NCBI RefSeq assembly: GCF_900099815.1
Contig: NZ_FNCW01000004.1
Location: 216,907 to 280,906 of the forward strand
Reading direction: 5' to 3'
DNA: 64,000 bases
Source: Psychroflexus sediminis
GTDB lineage: Bacteria; Bacteroidota; Bacteroidia; Flavobacteriales; Flavobacteriaceae
The stretch's first letter is position 1. Every line of letters starts with the position of its first letter. A program made the position numbers and the translations under genes. Of this stretch, positions 34,616 to 42,948 are shown piece after piece. Below the pieces are notes generated by a model. It was given only the letters and a program-made list of their open reading frames with translations. It was not told the origin of the DNA and ran no database searches.

Positions 34616-34899
34616 GATTAGAAACCATCAATAAACTTTGCTGTCCTTTTGACAAGTCAGATTTGAATTCAAGAATCATTACCAAAGACGAACACGACAA
34701 CGTTCTGGAGTGCATCTTATCCTGTGTACGCTGTAAACGCATCTACCCGGTTATTTCGGGTATCCCCATCATGAGTCCGGACGAATACCGGGATTTTAAA
34801 TTCGAGCAGCCCATACTCGAAAAATGGGAGAAGCTTTTGAAGGCTAATCCGGAGACTGGATTTAAGATTTCAAATGGAAAAATAGAAGCCATTGAATAA
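34612..34899 (+). CDS. Trm112-like small zinc protein
   Basis: A 95-residue protein with a zinc-ribbon core of the Trm112/UPF0434 type. The first knuckle is LCCPFDKSDL (C11, with the second Cys replaced by D14), the second is CVRCKRIYPVISGIPIM (C38, C41), and YPVxxGIPxM is the family signature. A helical extension follows (residues about 55-80). Trm112 proteins bind and stabilise SAM methyltransferases, and the first gene of this operon is one. Thus a methyltransferase plus activator pair is inferred. Overlap with the ThiE-like gene is 4 bases. Confidence 0.75.
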   Translation: MRLETINKLCCPFDKSDLNSRIITKDEHDNVLECILSCVRCKRIYPVISGIPIMSPDEYRDFKFEQPILEKWEKLLKANPETGFKISNGKIEAIE

Positions 34900-34921
34900 G
34901 CTTTACCCCCAGGCTATAGTC

Positions 34922-34947
34922 AGCACCTAAGCACAGGCGCTTTTTTT
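34922..34947 (+). terminator. Terminator of the TPP-riboswitch operon
   Basis: AGCACCT / AGGCGCT (one mismatch) with a 6-base loop, followed by seven T residues, 23 bases after the last stop of the operon. Confidence 0.7.
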
Positions 34948-35034
34948 AAGTTCTCAAAGTCGCTTTCAGGGAGGGTATTCTGTTGCTTATCGCTGATGCG
35001 TAAGGGATGTAACCGGACTCAACAGGCGGCAGGC

Positions 35035-35556
35035 CTAGAATACCCCAATAACCTCCACCAATACCCAGAGAGACATCATCAGAACCACAAAAATAAAACT
35101 CAAAACAAAAAACCTGATGGCTTTTTTGATATTGTAGAATTTCTTGTCAATGATAACACTTTCCGCATGGATCTGATGGCTTAACTGCTTTACAATCTCT
35201 TCGTTGGTTTCGCAGACTGCAGTGATTTCTTCCACGAATTCTTCAGGATCTTTAAAGGCATGGGCTGCATCTCTAAAAAAGAAAACATTGGTATCGTACT
35301 TCATTTGCATATTAGGCTGAAAGCATTTGAAACAGTAGTAAATAGATATGATCACACAGGCCACCCATAGCAAAGCAAAGACCATAAACACCGGATTCTC
35401 CGTCAATATGCGTTCAAAATTGGATATGCGGTCTACAAACAGACCCAGAATTAAACTGTGAAAAGAAAAGAGGATACCTGCTTTAAGCTCAGAGGCTTTG
35501 ATGAGTTTTTCCAGGCGCTCTAATTGTTCCCAGTAATTATTAGTATCCTGTGCCAT
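35035..35556 (-). CDS. PycTM-like (DUF5706) membrane protein, Pycsar-type effector
   Basis: A 173-residue membrane protein. Residues 18-45 (IKASELKAGILFSFHSLILGLFV) match the conserved 'ikaaD.KAg.l..f....lg' start of the Pycsar-effector TM family. A second TM (about 56-78) precedes PNMQMKYDTNVFFFRDAAHAF, and VKQLSHQIHAESVIIDKKFYNIKKAIRFF matches the 'L..Qi...s.i...Kf..l..a' block before the last TM. PycTM proteins are membrane-disrupting effectors triggered by cyclic pyrimidine nucleotides in phage defence. It follows the adenylate-cyclase-like gene by 17 bases on the same strand. Here the activating nucleotide is open. Confidence 0.82.
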   Translation of the reverse strand: MAQDTNNYWEQLERLEKLIKASELKAGILFSFHSLILGLFVDRISNFERILTENPVFMVFALLWVACVIISIYYCFKCFQPNMQMKYDTNVFFFRDAAHAFKDPEEFVEEITAVCETNEEIVKQLSHQIHAESVIIDKKFYNIKKAIRFFVLSFIFVVLMMSLWVLVEVIGVF

Positions 35557-35573
35557 AATCGTAATATTTGATA

Positions 35574-37442
35574 TTATTTTTTATACAGATAATACATATT
35601 CAACGGGCTCCTGTTTTTAATAGAAATCTCACCCCTGTCTTCAAATCTGTATTTATCCTTGATAAGACTGTAGGTATCTTCAGAGACACTTATTTTTCCC
35701 GGTTCGCAGCTGGACTCTATTCTTGAAGCTACATTGACGGTATCTCCCCAGATATCGTAAGAAAATTTATTTTTTCCCACAACGCCGGCAACCACAGGGC
35801 CGGTATGCATGCCCACCCTCACCTTAAATCTCAGGTCACTTACCGCATGTACCTGCTTGGATTTATTTACAAAATCTATAATATCCAGGGCGGCCTGGGC
35901 CATAAGTTCGGCATGATTTTCTGTTTGTTCCGGCAGTCCTGCCGCACACATATAAGAATCGCCGATGGTTTTGATTTTCTCTAAATTGTATTTTTCCATG
36001 ATTTTATCAAACTCAGAAAAATACAGATCTACACTTTCAACCAATTTTTCAGGCGGAGAGTTTTCTGCGTAGGCTGTAAAGCCTTCAAAATCGGTAAATA
36101 ATACCGTAACCGATTCATATTTTTTAGCTACAACTTTACCAGACTTTTTTAATTCATCCGCCGTGTCTCGGGGTAAAATATTTAAAAGCAGGTTATCGGA
36201 CCTTTTCTTTTCTTCATCGATGAGCTTATTGGTTTTACTGATGAATTTGGTTCTTCGGTATAATCCGAACGCTAAACCTGAAACTAAAATCATACCTCCT
36301 AAAAACCCGTAGGTTAAAATTTTATCATTTTTACGCTTTTGGATCTCCAGATCAAGTTCAGACTGTTTTTGGGAGACCTCAAACTCAGTTCTTTGATTGG
36401 CCAGTTTTTGAATTGTAGCTGTGTTGTTTATGCTGTCTTTAGTGGCTATGTAATTTTTAAAATGAAATAAAGATTTAGAAAGTTCATCCGTTTGCTCGTA
36501 GAGTTTAGCTAACTGGAGATTGGCTTCACTCATTTGAGTTTTGAGCTCATAGGTTATGGCGATATCTAAACTGCGTTTTGCATAGTCTATAGCCAGTTCA
36601 AGCTGCCCTAAGTCCATGTAAATTCCCGAAATGTAATTCAGATAGACAGAAACCGGATAATAATCTTTTTCCTCTTCGAGGATTTTAATGGCTTCCTGAA
36701 GGTTTGCTTCAGCCATTTTAGGTTTGTTTTGCTTGGCATACACCATGCCTATATTGCCAAGATTATAGGCCGAACCCAGCCTATAGTCTGTTTTCTTACA
36801 TAAACCACTGGATTCGTAAAAATAGCCAAGCGCTTTTTCAAAATCCCCCGATTTTAAATACACGTCTCCGGCGTTTAACAAAGCACCGGCCAGGTATTTT
36901 TCGAATCTTACCAAATCGGTTGTATCGCTGGTCATTTTAATGAGGTCTCTCAGCTGGCTTAGACCCTCTTCATAATAATCAATGGAAACCGCATAGCTTC
37001 CTATATCGGAATACACACCCCCAATGGTGATGTTGGTCAGGGCAAGCCGATCAAATTCTTCAGCATCACTAGCCAGTTTAGCAGCAATCTGATAGTATTC
37101 TAAAGCTCTGGAAAGTTCGCTTTTATTCAAATAAACATTCCCCTTCTGTAAGTTTGCAGTGAATAAATACTGGGTGGAATCCGCTTTTGTGGCTTTTTCA
37201 ATCAGCAGGTCACAATACTTTTCTATTTTTTCCCGGTCCCTTTGCTCTTTAATAATTTCTCTGAGCAGACGTAATTCATCGTTTTGGTCGAAAGTACCGC
37301 TGCTGTAGAGCTGTTCTAAACTATCAAGAGCTGACGGGTGGTTCTGAGAATAAAGGGGTCCAATAAAAAAAAAGCCCAGTATAAAGGCTTTTTGAACGAA
37401 TGACGCTATAAATTCAACTAGTATTTTTGATTTTATATTCAA
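35574..37442 (-). CDS. TPR-TM class III nucleotide cyclase
   Basis: A 622-residue protein with an N-terminal signal/TM segment (about 12-30), about six TPR repeats (residues about 90-340), a coiled coil, a second TM (375-397), a linker and a class III cyclase domain (440-620). The catalytic residues are intact: metal Asp D451 (FTDFEG) and D495 (TIGDSY), adenine-selecting K491 and D563 (SYDIWGD), and N570/R574. It is therefore predicted to make cAMP, unlike typical PycC pyrimidine cyclases. The topology puts the TPRs in the periplasm. It is followed by the PycTM-like gene (17-base gap) and preceded by a secreted protein (25-base gap). Confidence 0.88.
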   Translation of the reverse strand: MNIKSKILVEFIASFVQKAFILGFFFIGPLYSQNHPSALDSLEQLYSSGTFDQNDELRLLREIIKEQRDREKIEKYCDLLIEKATKADSTQYLFTANLQKGNVYLNKSELSRALEYYQIAAKLASDAEEFDRLALTNITIGGVYSDIGSYAVSIDYYEEGLSQLRDLIKMTSDTTDLVRFEKYLAGALLNAGDVYLKSGDFEKALGYFYESSGLCKKTDYRLGSAYNLGNIGMVYAKQNKPKMAEANLQEAIKILEEEKDYYPVSVYLNYISGIYMDLGQLELAIDYAKRSLDIAITYELKTQMSEANLQLAKLYEQTDELSKSLFHFKNYIATKDSINNTATIQKLANQRTEFEVSQKQSELDLEIQKRKNDKILTYGFLGGMILVSGLAFGLYRRTKFISKTNKLIDEEKKRSDNLLLNILPRDTADELKKSGKVVAKKYESVTVLFTDFEGFTAYAENSPPEKLVESVDLYFSEFDKIMEKYNLEKIKTIGDSYMCAAGLPEQTENHAELMAQAALDIIDFVNKSKQVHAVSDLRFKVRVGMHTGPVVAGVVGKNKFSYDIWGDTVNVASRIESSCEPGKISVSEDTYSLIKDKYRFEDRGEISIKNRSPLNMYYLYKK

Positions 37443-37467
37443 AATCTGTGTATTATACTTTTTATGA

Positions 37468-37929
37468 TCAGAACTCCTGAATTCTTATGCGGGGATCAAT
37501 TTCGAATATACCCGGAAGCTGACTGCCATTTCTGTAAACTCTAAATTTCAAACTGTATTTTTCGACATCCCCCGGCTGACCCTGCGCGACTGTCCCGGTA
37601 ACAATCCCATCGACATCGTTGATGACATTTTGGTCAAAAACATTTTGCCCGCCTTGATAATTAATCGAGTGTAATTCAACGGAACTTTCCGCATTGCTGG
37701 CCTGACCTTCCCAGACTACGACATCTCCTACATTTACATAGGTTGTGAAATCAACATTGGAGACATTGGCTTGTTGCCCGAAACTGCACACCTGATTTAC
37801 ATTGTCCCTGGTAATATTGGTCGTATCACAGGTCAGTGTGATGGTATGCGTAGTTTGTGCAAAAATTGTAGTGGTTAAGAAGATTCCTAATACCAATATC
37901 ATTGATTTTAAAGTGTGTTCTTTTTTCAT
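37468..37929 (-). CDS. Small secreted beta-protein, first gene of the cyclase operon
   Basis: About 153 residues from ATG 37929; an upstream in-frame extension to 38025 would place a poor leader before a clear Sec signal (MKKEHTLKSMILVLGIFLTTTIFAQ), so the shorter start is chosen. The mature part is beta-rich and has a motif VNVGDVVVWEGQ that resembles cupredoxin-like strands, without obvious copper ligands. The function is unknown. It precedes the TPR-cyclase by 25 bases, so it is likely cotranscribed and could act with the cyclase TPR sensor in the periplasm. Confidence 0.7.
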   Translation of the reverse strand: MKKEHTLKSMILVLGIFLTTTIFAQTTHTITLTCDTTNITRDNVNQVCSFGQQANVSNVDFTTYVNVGDVVVWEGQASNAESSVELHSINYQGGQNVFDQNVINDVDGIVTGTVAQGQPGDVEKYSLKFRVYRNGSQLPGIFEIDPRIRIQEF

Positions 37930-38168
37930 TCCAGATTGTGTTAATGTTTTAACAAACATAAATAAATATCTGTCACATCCTGAGCACATTAGAGCACAAA
38001 ATGCCATAAACGAGGCAAAAACCACATCTTCATGTGATGCAAATGACTACGGCATGGAAAAATTTAAAAATCCATACCTCCTTTACACCTCAGCATTTCG
38101 CAAAGCTTGTTTACTGCCAGCCTTGCAAAGCCGACGATTTAGATCCAGGTTAGATTTACAAAGGCTGT

Positions 38169-38732
38169 TCAGTAATACAATCTAAAGTCCAGCAGCTTAC
38201 AAAGCTTATACTGCTTTTGAAACATCTGTTCAACGACTTCTCTGAGATCGTCATTCTCATAAAACAGGCTAAAAAACAAACGATCCAGGGTATAAGCACT
38301 GGACAGGCTTTCGGAGTGAAATCCGTATCCCGAGATGGCCCGGGCCCCGGTAACATCCAGAAAATACTGACACTCGTCATCGGTCAGGTCCAGGATTTTC
38401 CGGTTGGCAAAATGGACGACCTTGCCTTTCATTTGACCTTCGAAAAGCTCGGCGATCTCTTCGATGCTGTAATAATACCCATTGATTAAAATGCTATTCG
38501 CCTCTCCGGGGAGTACCAGGTAAATGATTTCGTAATCCTGGAAATGATGATCCTCATACAGTAAAAAATTCAGGCTTTCCTCCAGGCCTTCAATCGTATC
38601 GCAGGCTTTGTAAATACTCGAAATCTCCTGAGTCAAAGCCATATGCTCCAGTATGCCGACCACGTCGGTGGTTTCCACCTGCTCCGCATCAGGAACGGCT
38701 TCGAGACAGTAAATAAAATTTTCAATATCCAT
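38169..38732 (-). CDS. DUF6642-like caspase/CHAT-fold protein with lost catalytic residues
   Basis: A 187-residue cytosolic protein. The pattern resembles DUF6642/CHAT-like proteins: FIYCLEAVPDAE at the start, EIIYLVLPGEANSILING (residues about 68-85, where family members have YLxxHG), KGKVVHFANRKIL (103-114, where members have HFGSC) and DVTGARAISGYG. The His of the first motif is replaced by P75 and the Cys by R111, so protease activity is unlikely. Family assignment rests on pattern memory. It is upstream of the secreted protein/cyclase/PycTM genes on the same strand with a gap of about 240 bases. Confidence 0.6.
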   Translation of the reverse strand: MDIENFIYCLEAVPDAEQVETTDVVGILEHMALTQEISSIYKACDTIEGLEESLNFLLYEDHHFQDYEIIYLVLPGEANSILINGYYYSIEEIAELFEGQMKGKVVHFANRKILDLTDDECQYFLDVTGARAISGYGFHSESLSSAYTLDRLFFSLFYENDDLREVVEQMFQKQYKLCKLLDFRLYY

Positions 38733-38888
38733 ACACTGGGTTTTCGGTATAAGGCTGAATCCGTAACAAATTTAACCTAATAGTCCACTTTCAGGGCCTC
38801 CTGCTCCACTTTATCCTGAATAGTTTTGAGATCCTGTTTATTAAAACATGACGTGATGCTCAAATAACTAAAATCATTTAATTTAGCT

Positions 38889-38949
38889 CTACACTTGTAG
38901 ATGTAAAATATTATTCTACATTTGTAGAAACAATTTTAATCCTGTAGAA
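38889..38949. promoter_or_regulatory. BlaI/MecI-type operators upstream of the regulator
   Basis: Site 1 CTACAC-TT-GTAG (38889-38900) and site 2 TTCTACA-TT-TGTAGAA (38914-38929, perfect palindrome) match the TACAnnTGTA core of BlaI/MecI/CopY operators, and a half site TGTAGAA follows at 38943-38949 just before the ATG at 38951. This arrangement indicates autorepression. Confidence 0.85.
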
Positions 38950-38950
38950 C

Positions 38951-39316
38951 ATGAAGTTATCAAAATCTGAAGAAGAACTGATGAGCCATTTATGGAAAAG
39001 AGAAAAGGCCTTTATGAAAGATTTTCTTGCTGACTATCCAGAGCCGAAACCAGCAACAACGACTATTGCAACGCTCCTAAAGCGTATGACTGACAAAGGC
39101 TTTGTAGGGTATAGCCTTTTTGGAAAAAGCCGACAGTACTACCCGCTGGTAGAAAAATCTGCTTATTTTTCTAAGCATGTCAACGGAATAATAAAGAATT
39201 TCTTTAATGACAGTGCTTCTCAGTTTGCTTCCTTCTTTACCAAAGAGACAGAGCTTACCAAGACTGAATTGGAAGAACTCAGAAAAATTATAGACCAGCA
39301 AATTAAAGATAAATAA
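38951..39316 (+). CDS. BlaI/MecI/CopY-family repressor
   Basis: A 121-residue winged-helix repressor. The pattern LSKSEEELMSHLWKREKAFMKDFL and KPATTTIATLLKRMTDKGFVGYSLFGKSRQYYPLVEK is the typical BlaI signature (N-terminal HTH, residues 1-70). The C-terminal part (about 80-121) forms the dimerisation helices and the site at which BlaR-like peptidases cut. It sits 2 bases before the M56 gene and under palindromic operators. BlaI members control beta-lactamase or efflux genes in Firmicutes; in Bacteroidota the pair is widespread and the targets vary. Confidence 0.93.
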   Translation: MKLSKSEEELMSHLWKREKAFMKDFLADYPEPKPATTTIATLLKRMTDKGFVGYSLFGKSRQYYPLVEKSAYFSKHVNGIIKNFFNDSASQFASFFTKETELTKTELEELRKIIDQQIKDK

Positions 39317-39318
39317 GC

Positions 39319-41175
39319 ATGGAACATTTCCTGATCAACTCATCAGTTTGTCTATTTGTGCTTTGGCTGTTTTATAAACTTGCCTTAGAAAATAGTTCAT
39401 GGCATCACTGGAAACGCTTTTATCTCATCGGTGCACTCCTTATTTCTTCTATCATACCATTTATCGTGATAGAAACCATTGTGATCCCTATACAGGAAAC
39501 TAGCATAGCCGAAATTGCTGACTTAAGTACTGGCAAGGCTGCTATTGAAGCGCAAAATTTTGAAATCAATGGCTTATACATCTTAATGGCTGTTTATTTG
39601 ATTGGTGTTGCTGTCATGCTTTGGAGGTTTGGGAAAAACTTCTATTCATTTACAATCAAACCTGATGATGAAGTCAGCCAATACAAAATCTATCCATTGA
39701 TTTTACGTCAGGAAATTACTGTTCCTCATTCTTTTTTTAACCGCATTTTTGTTAATGCAAAAACTTATAAAAAGGATCTCATACCTGAGGTAGTTCTTGA
39801 GCATGAGAAAGCACACCTGGATCAAAAACACAGCATTGACATTGTATTCATTGAACTATTATTAGTGTTTTTTTGGTTCAATCCCATATTCTATATCATC
39901 AGATATAGCATGAAACTAAACCATGAGTTTCTGGCTGACCGAAGTGTCATTCAACAAGGGGTTAATACAATGACATATCAGGAACTCATATTACAACATG
40001 CTACCAACAGCTATCAGCACAGCATGGCCAATACCTTTCATTTCCCCATAATCAAAAAAAGATTTAACATTATGAAAACCAACACTTCAAAAGCCAATGG
40101 CCTATTAAGAAGTCTGGCCGTTATTCCAATCCTCACTTTCCTCATTATAAGTTGTGGAAAGGAAGAAATCCAGCTTGAAGAAATTTCAAACAAAAATTTA
40201 CCTCAGAAAATTGTATCATTTGTCAATAATAAAATAGATGATAATAAAACATTTCTAATTAATGGCACTGAATATTCTGCTCCAAAAGTAATTGAAGAAT
40301 TAAAAGATTACCCTAATGCAGGTATGGATTTAGGATTTAAATACAATGAAAAAAGTATCATTAGCATAGATACCAACAGATTTGAATCTGAAGAAAATCT
40401 ACAAAATGCATTGAATATGTTAATCGAGGAAACAAGCGGAAAATCTTTTGCAGAAGAGCAAATACCAGAATATAATCGCCTCGCCAAAAAACATAAAGCT
40501 TATATGGATAAAAATAATACTTTGATTGCATGGAAAGATGATACCTCACGAATGCAAGATCTTTACCATTCAATGACCCAGGAACAAAGAGATAATAATG
40601 AATCATGGCCTTATTTAGGTAGAGTAAGTGATTTAAAACCGGGGCAAGTACCACCACCACCTCCGCCAGCACCAGCTCAAAAACAACAAAACCCTCCAAC
40701 CCAAAAAGAAGTTGGGGCTTATAATGCCTGGGCTAAAAAGATACATAGTGAAACAACTCAACTTTCCGGAAACGCAAAATTATTGCCAATTGTTGACGAA
40801 CACAGCTTAAGCAAATTCTTAGAAATATATAAAAGAATGTCACAAACTCAGAAAAATCAATCTATTGAGTTTCCATTCCCAGGTCTTAAAGATAGCCAAC
40901 ACAGTTTTATGTCAGATACATTAACCGAAAAACAAGCAGCCACCAAAAACCAAATAGCTGACTATAATGCCTGGGCCAGGATAATTAACTCTGCCATGGA
41001 AAAAGCAGAAGCCACCAATAATAAAAGCCTGTATCCTATTGTAAAGCAAAAAGACCATGACAAATACTATAACATATACAGAAATATAATGACCGAAACG
41101 CAGAGAAAAAATTCTGAACCCTGGCCTAGTTTTCCACCTCCTCCAGCGCCTCATAATTCACCTTCTCCAGAATAG
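39319..41175 (+). CDS. BlaR1-like M56 metallopeptidase sensor with repeated C-terminal domain
   Basis: A 618-residue membrane protein. Three N-terminal TMs come before the zinc motif HEKAH (H162, E163, H166) and the third ligand E in NHEFLADRSV. A fourth TM (LLRSLAVIPILTFLIISC) leads to an extracytoplasmic part. That part holds a PPPP-rich hinge and three related repeats of about 70 residues, each ending in YNxWAxx...YxxMTxxQrxxxExWPxxPPPP (approximate). BlaR1-like proteins cleave their BlaI partner on ligand binding. Here the sensor is not a penicillin-binding domain, so the signal is unknown. The 3' end overlaps a decayed SRAP gene on the other strand by about 50 bases. Confidence 0.88.
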   Translation: MEHFLINSSVCLFVLWLFYKLALENSSWHHWKRFYLIGALLISSIIPFIVIETIVIPIQETSIAEIADLSTGKAAIEAQNFEINGLYILMAVYLIGVAVMLWRFGKNFYSFTIKPDDEVSQYKIYPLILRQEITVPHSFFNRIFVNAKTYKKDLIPEVVLEHEKAHLDQKHSIDIVFIELLLVFFWFNPIFYIIRYSMKLNHEFLADRSVIQQGVNTMTYQELILQHATNSYQHSMANTFHFPIIKKRFNIMKTNTSKANGLLRSLAVIPILTFLIISCGKEEIQLEEISNKNLPQKIVSFVNNKIDDNKTFLINGTEYSAPKVIEELKDYPNAGMDLGFKYNEKSIISIDTNRFESEENLQNALNMLIEETSGKSFAEEQIPEYNRLAKKHKAYMDKNNTLIAWKDDTSRMQDLYHSMTQEQRDNNESWPYLGRVSDLKPGQVPPPPPPAPAQKQQNPPTQKEVGAYNAWAKKIHSETTQLSGNAKLLPIVDEHSLSKFLEIYKRMSQTQKNQSIEFPFPGLKDSQHSFMSDTLTEKQAATKNQIADYNAWARIINSAMEKAEATNNKSLYPIVKQKDHDKYYNIYRNIMTETQRKNSEPWPSFPPPPAPHNSPSPE

Positions 41176-41880
41176 CTTTGACATCGCTGTTGGTTTGGGG
41201 ATGAAACAAATCCTGACTCACGGGATGATACTCGAACTGATCTTCATCGTAGTCTGTGGTTATAATGCCTTAAATTTCCTCCTGATCTCGGTCGTCCTTC
41301 AGCCAGTCGTTTTCCTGATCTGAAGATAGCATCACAGGCTGTCGATTCTTTTTGTTGTGGATTTTAGCAAATAAGGGGGAAGCTTCTTTGGCAAGAATGC
41401 CAAAGGTGACTTTGTTTTCTATACGGGTGTAAATCCCCGCCAGGGACAAAAAGTCCTTATCTTTTGGTTTAAACACAAACGGATACTTATCTCCCTGGTG
41501 ATCATGAGGTTCAAAAAAAGCGGAAACCGGAATAATACAGCCTTTGGTATAGATGGACTGCCTGTACAAAAAATGATCGAAGGCTTTTTCGGACCTGGCA
41601 TTGATGCCGCCTCCAAAGTTCCTGGCCGCTTTGTAATAGGCTTACAACTCCTCTACCGATTTATCTTCCGGCGCTATGCCCCAGGTTTCAGCAGCCAAAA
41701 CACGAGGTTTTCCTGCGGAATGAAAAGCATCTGCGGGTGGGTAAAGCAGATGATCTGGTAGTGAGGCTCCTCAAAGATATCACGTTTGCTTTCATCACTG
41801 AGTTTCACCTTGTACTCTGCTTCTATTTTTTTCAACGTTCTGGACCAGGGAGGTATGGGCGCATATGGGTCAAATTCTTG
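41126..41880 (-). pseudogene. Decayed SRAP (YedK/HMCES-like) gene
   Basis: On the minus strand the pieces of an SRAP-domain protein appear in order but in different frames. EEPHYQIICFTHPQMLFIPQE is followed by a frameshift near 41705, then ETWGIAPEDKSVEEL, a stop near 41643, NARSEKAFDHF, then CIIPVSAFFEPHD and KKNRQPVMLSSDQENDWL, a stop at 41270-41272, and finally TTDYDEDQFEYHPVSQD to the stop at 41126. The active Cys at the start is not found. SRAP proteins crosslink to abasic sites in ssDNA. Two stops and a shift make this a pseudogene. It overlaps the end of the M56 gene. Confidence 0.8.
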
Positions 41881-41927
41881 ATTTGAAGTTATAAAAAATC
41901 CTACTCAAAAACAATGGATCACAGCGA

Positions 41928-42623
41928 CTATTCCTTTGGTTTCCGCTGCTTCTTATCCCAGTAAATGTAATACACGAAACCAGCTAATAAGATTAAGGAT
42001 CCCCATTTCAACAAGTCTAGGTTCTCACCCAATACCGCTATAAGAACAATGAGCGGTAGAATTCCTATGAGGGTCGCCCCTATAAATCGCCAGTAACCCA
42101 TTTTTAAAATACCCCCTACAAAACTGATGGCATCGTTGGAAAGGAAGGGGTTGAGCCGTGTGATGATGACGGCCCAGAATCCGTACTGGTTAATGAATTC
42201 TTCTACCTTGTTTTCGGTCTTCTGTCCCAGAAGTTTCATGATGAGAGTCTGACTTAAATAGCGCCCGACAAGATAGCCCACCGAGGAGGCCACAAAAATA
42301 GCAGTCAGACTGATAAGACTGCCCCAAAACCCGCCATAGGCCAGTATAGAAACCAATATGAGGGCCGGACTTGGAATCACTATTAAAAACATCTGCGTCA
42401 CCATGGCCAGAATGAGAACTAAGGGACCATACCAGCCAAAATCATCCACCCAGTTTTTGATCCGCTGCTCATCCCCGCTGGTCAGGATCAGCCAGGCTTC
42501 GTCGAGAAATTGCTGCAGGCTCGGCACCAAAAAATAAGCGGTCACTAAGCCGCCCAGGAATATCAGTGAAAGCACAAGCGGCATAGGGCTTTTGCTGGTA
42601 CTGCTTTGACTTGAATTTTTCAT
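41928..42623 (-). CDS. VTT-domain (TVP38/TMEM64) membrane protein
   Basis: A 231-residue protein with about six TM segments. The DedA/VTT core is visible: FGWYGPLVLILAMVTQMFLIVIPSPALILVSILAYGGFWGSLISL, then GYLVGRYLSQ, and the signature FWAVIITRLNPFLSNDAISFVGGILKMGYWRFIGATLIGILP. These proteins are linked to lipid scrambling and membrane homeostasis; substrate not defined. It stands alone, separated from the SRAP remnant by about 50 bases. Confidence 0.85.
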   Translation of the reverse strand: MKNSSQSSTSKSPMPLVLSLIFLGGLVTAYFLVPSLQQFLDEAWLILTSGDEQRIKNWVDDFGWYGPLVLILAMVTQMFLIVIPSPALILVSILAYGGFWGSLISLTAIFVASSVGYLVGRYLSQTLIMKLLGQKTENKVEEFINQYGFWAVIITRLNPFLSNDAISFVGGILKMGYWRFIGATLIGILPLIVLIAVLGENLDLLKWGSLILLAGFVYYIYWDKKQRKPKE

Positions 42624-42902
42624 CGCTTCCTGTTATGCTTAGACTGACCTTGCTCTGGAGTTCCTGCTGCAAAACTAATACGAATTTGAATATTAAAATT
42701 GGTAAAAGCGCTGGATTTTAAATACAATCCCATTTTGAAGGAGTTATAAGTTAAACCGGCCACCCATAAAGAAGGGGATTCGGAAAATCCTAAAGCAATT
42801 CAAGTTAGGGCCCCTACTCTTCCGGGAGTAATTCCGCCAGCTGAACTCAGGTTTAAGACCTCAGTACTGAAGCAGTTCTTATAACTCTGGAGGTAAATAA
42901 AA

Positions 42903-42926
42903 AAAGCCTCCACATGTGGAGGCTTT
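42903..42926 (-). terminator. Terminator of the T9SS repeat-protein gene
   Basis: A perfect palindrome AAAGCCTCCACA/TGTGGAGGCTTT with an A-tract at 42896-42905 that becomes the U-tract on the minus strand, 23 bases after the stop. Confidence 0.85.
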
Positions 42927-42948
42927 AGAAAAAATTAAAGGATGAAAT

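Noticed and set aside
34996..35184. 62-codon plus-strand ORF after the TPP operon terminator
   Set aside because: It covers the 3' end of the minus-strand PycTM-like gene and has random-like composition.
35574..37442. Calling the cyclase a PycC pyrimidine cyclase
   Set aside because: The adenine-selecting Lys491 and Asp563 are present and the protein has a TPR-TM architecture, so cAMP is the better prediction.
37930..38025. N-terminal extension of the secreted protein gene
   Set aside because: The ATG at 37929 gives a textbook signal peptide; the extension adds a Cys-rich random stretch.
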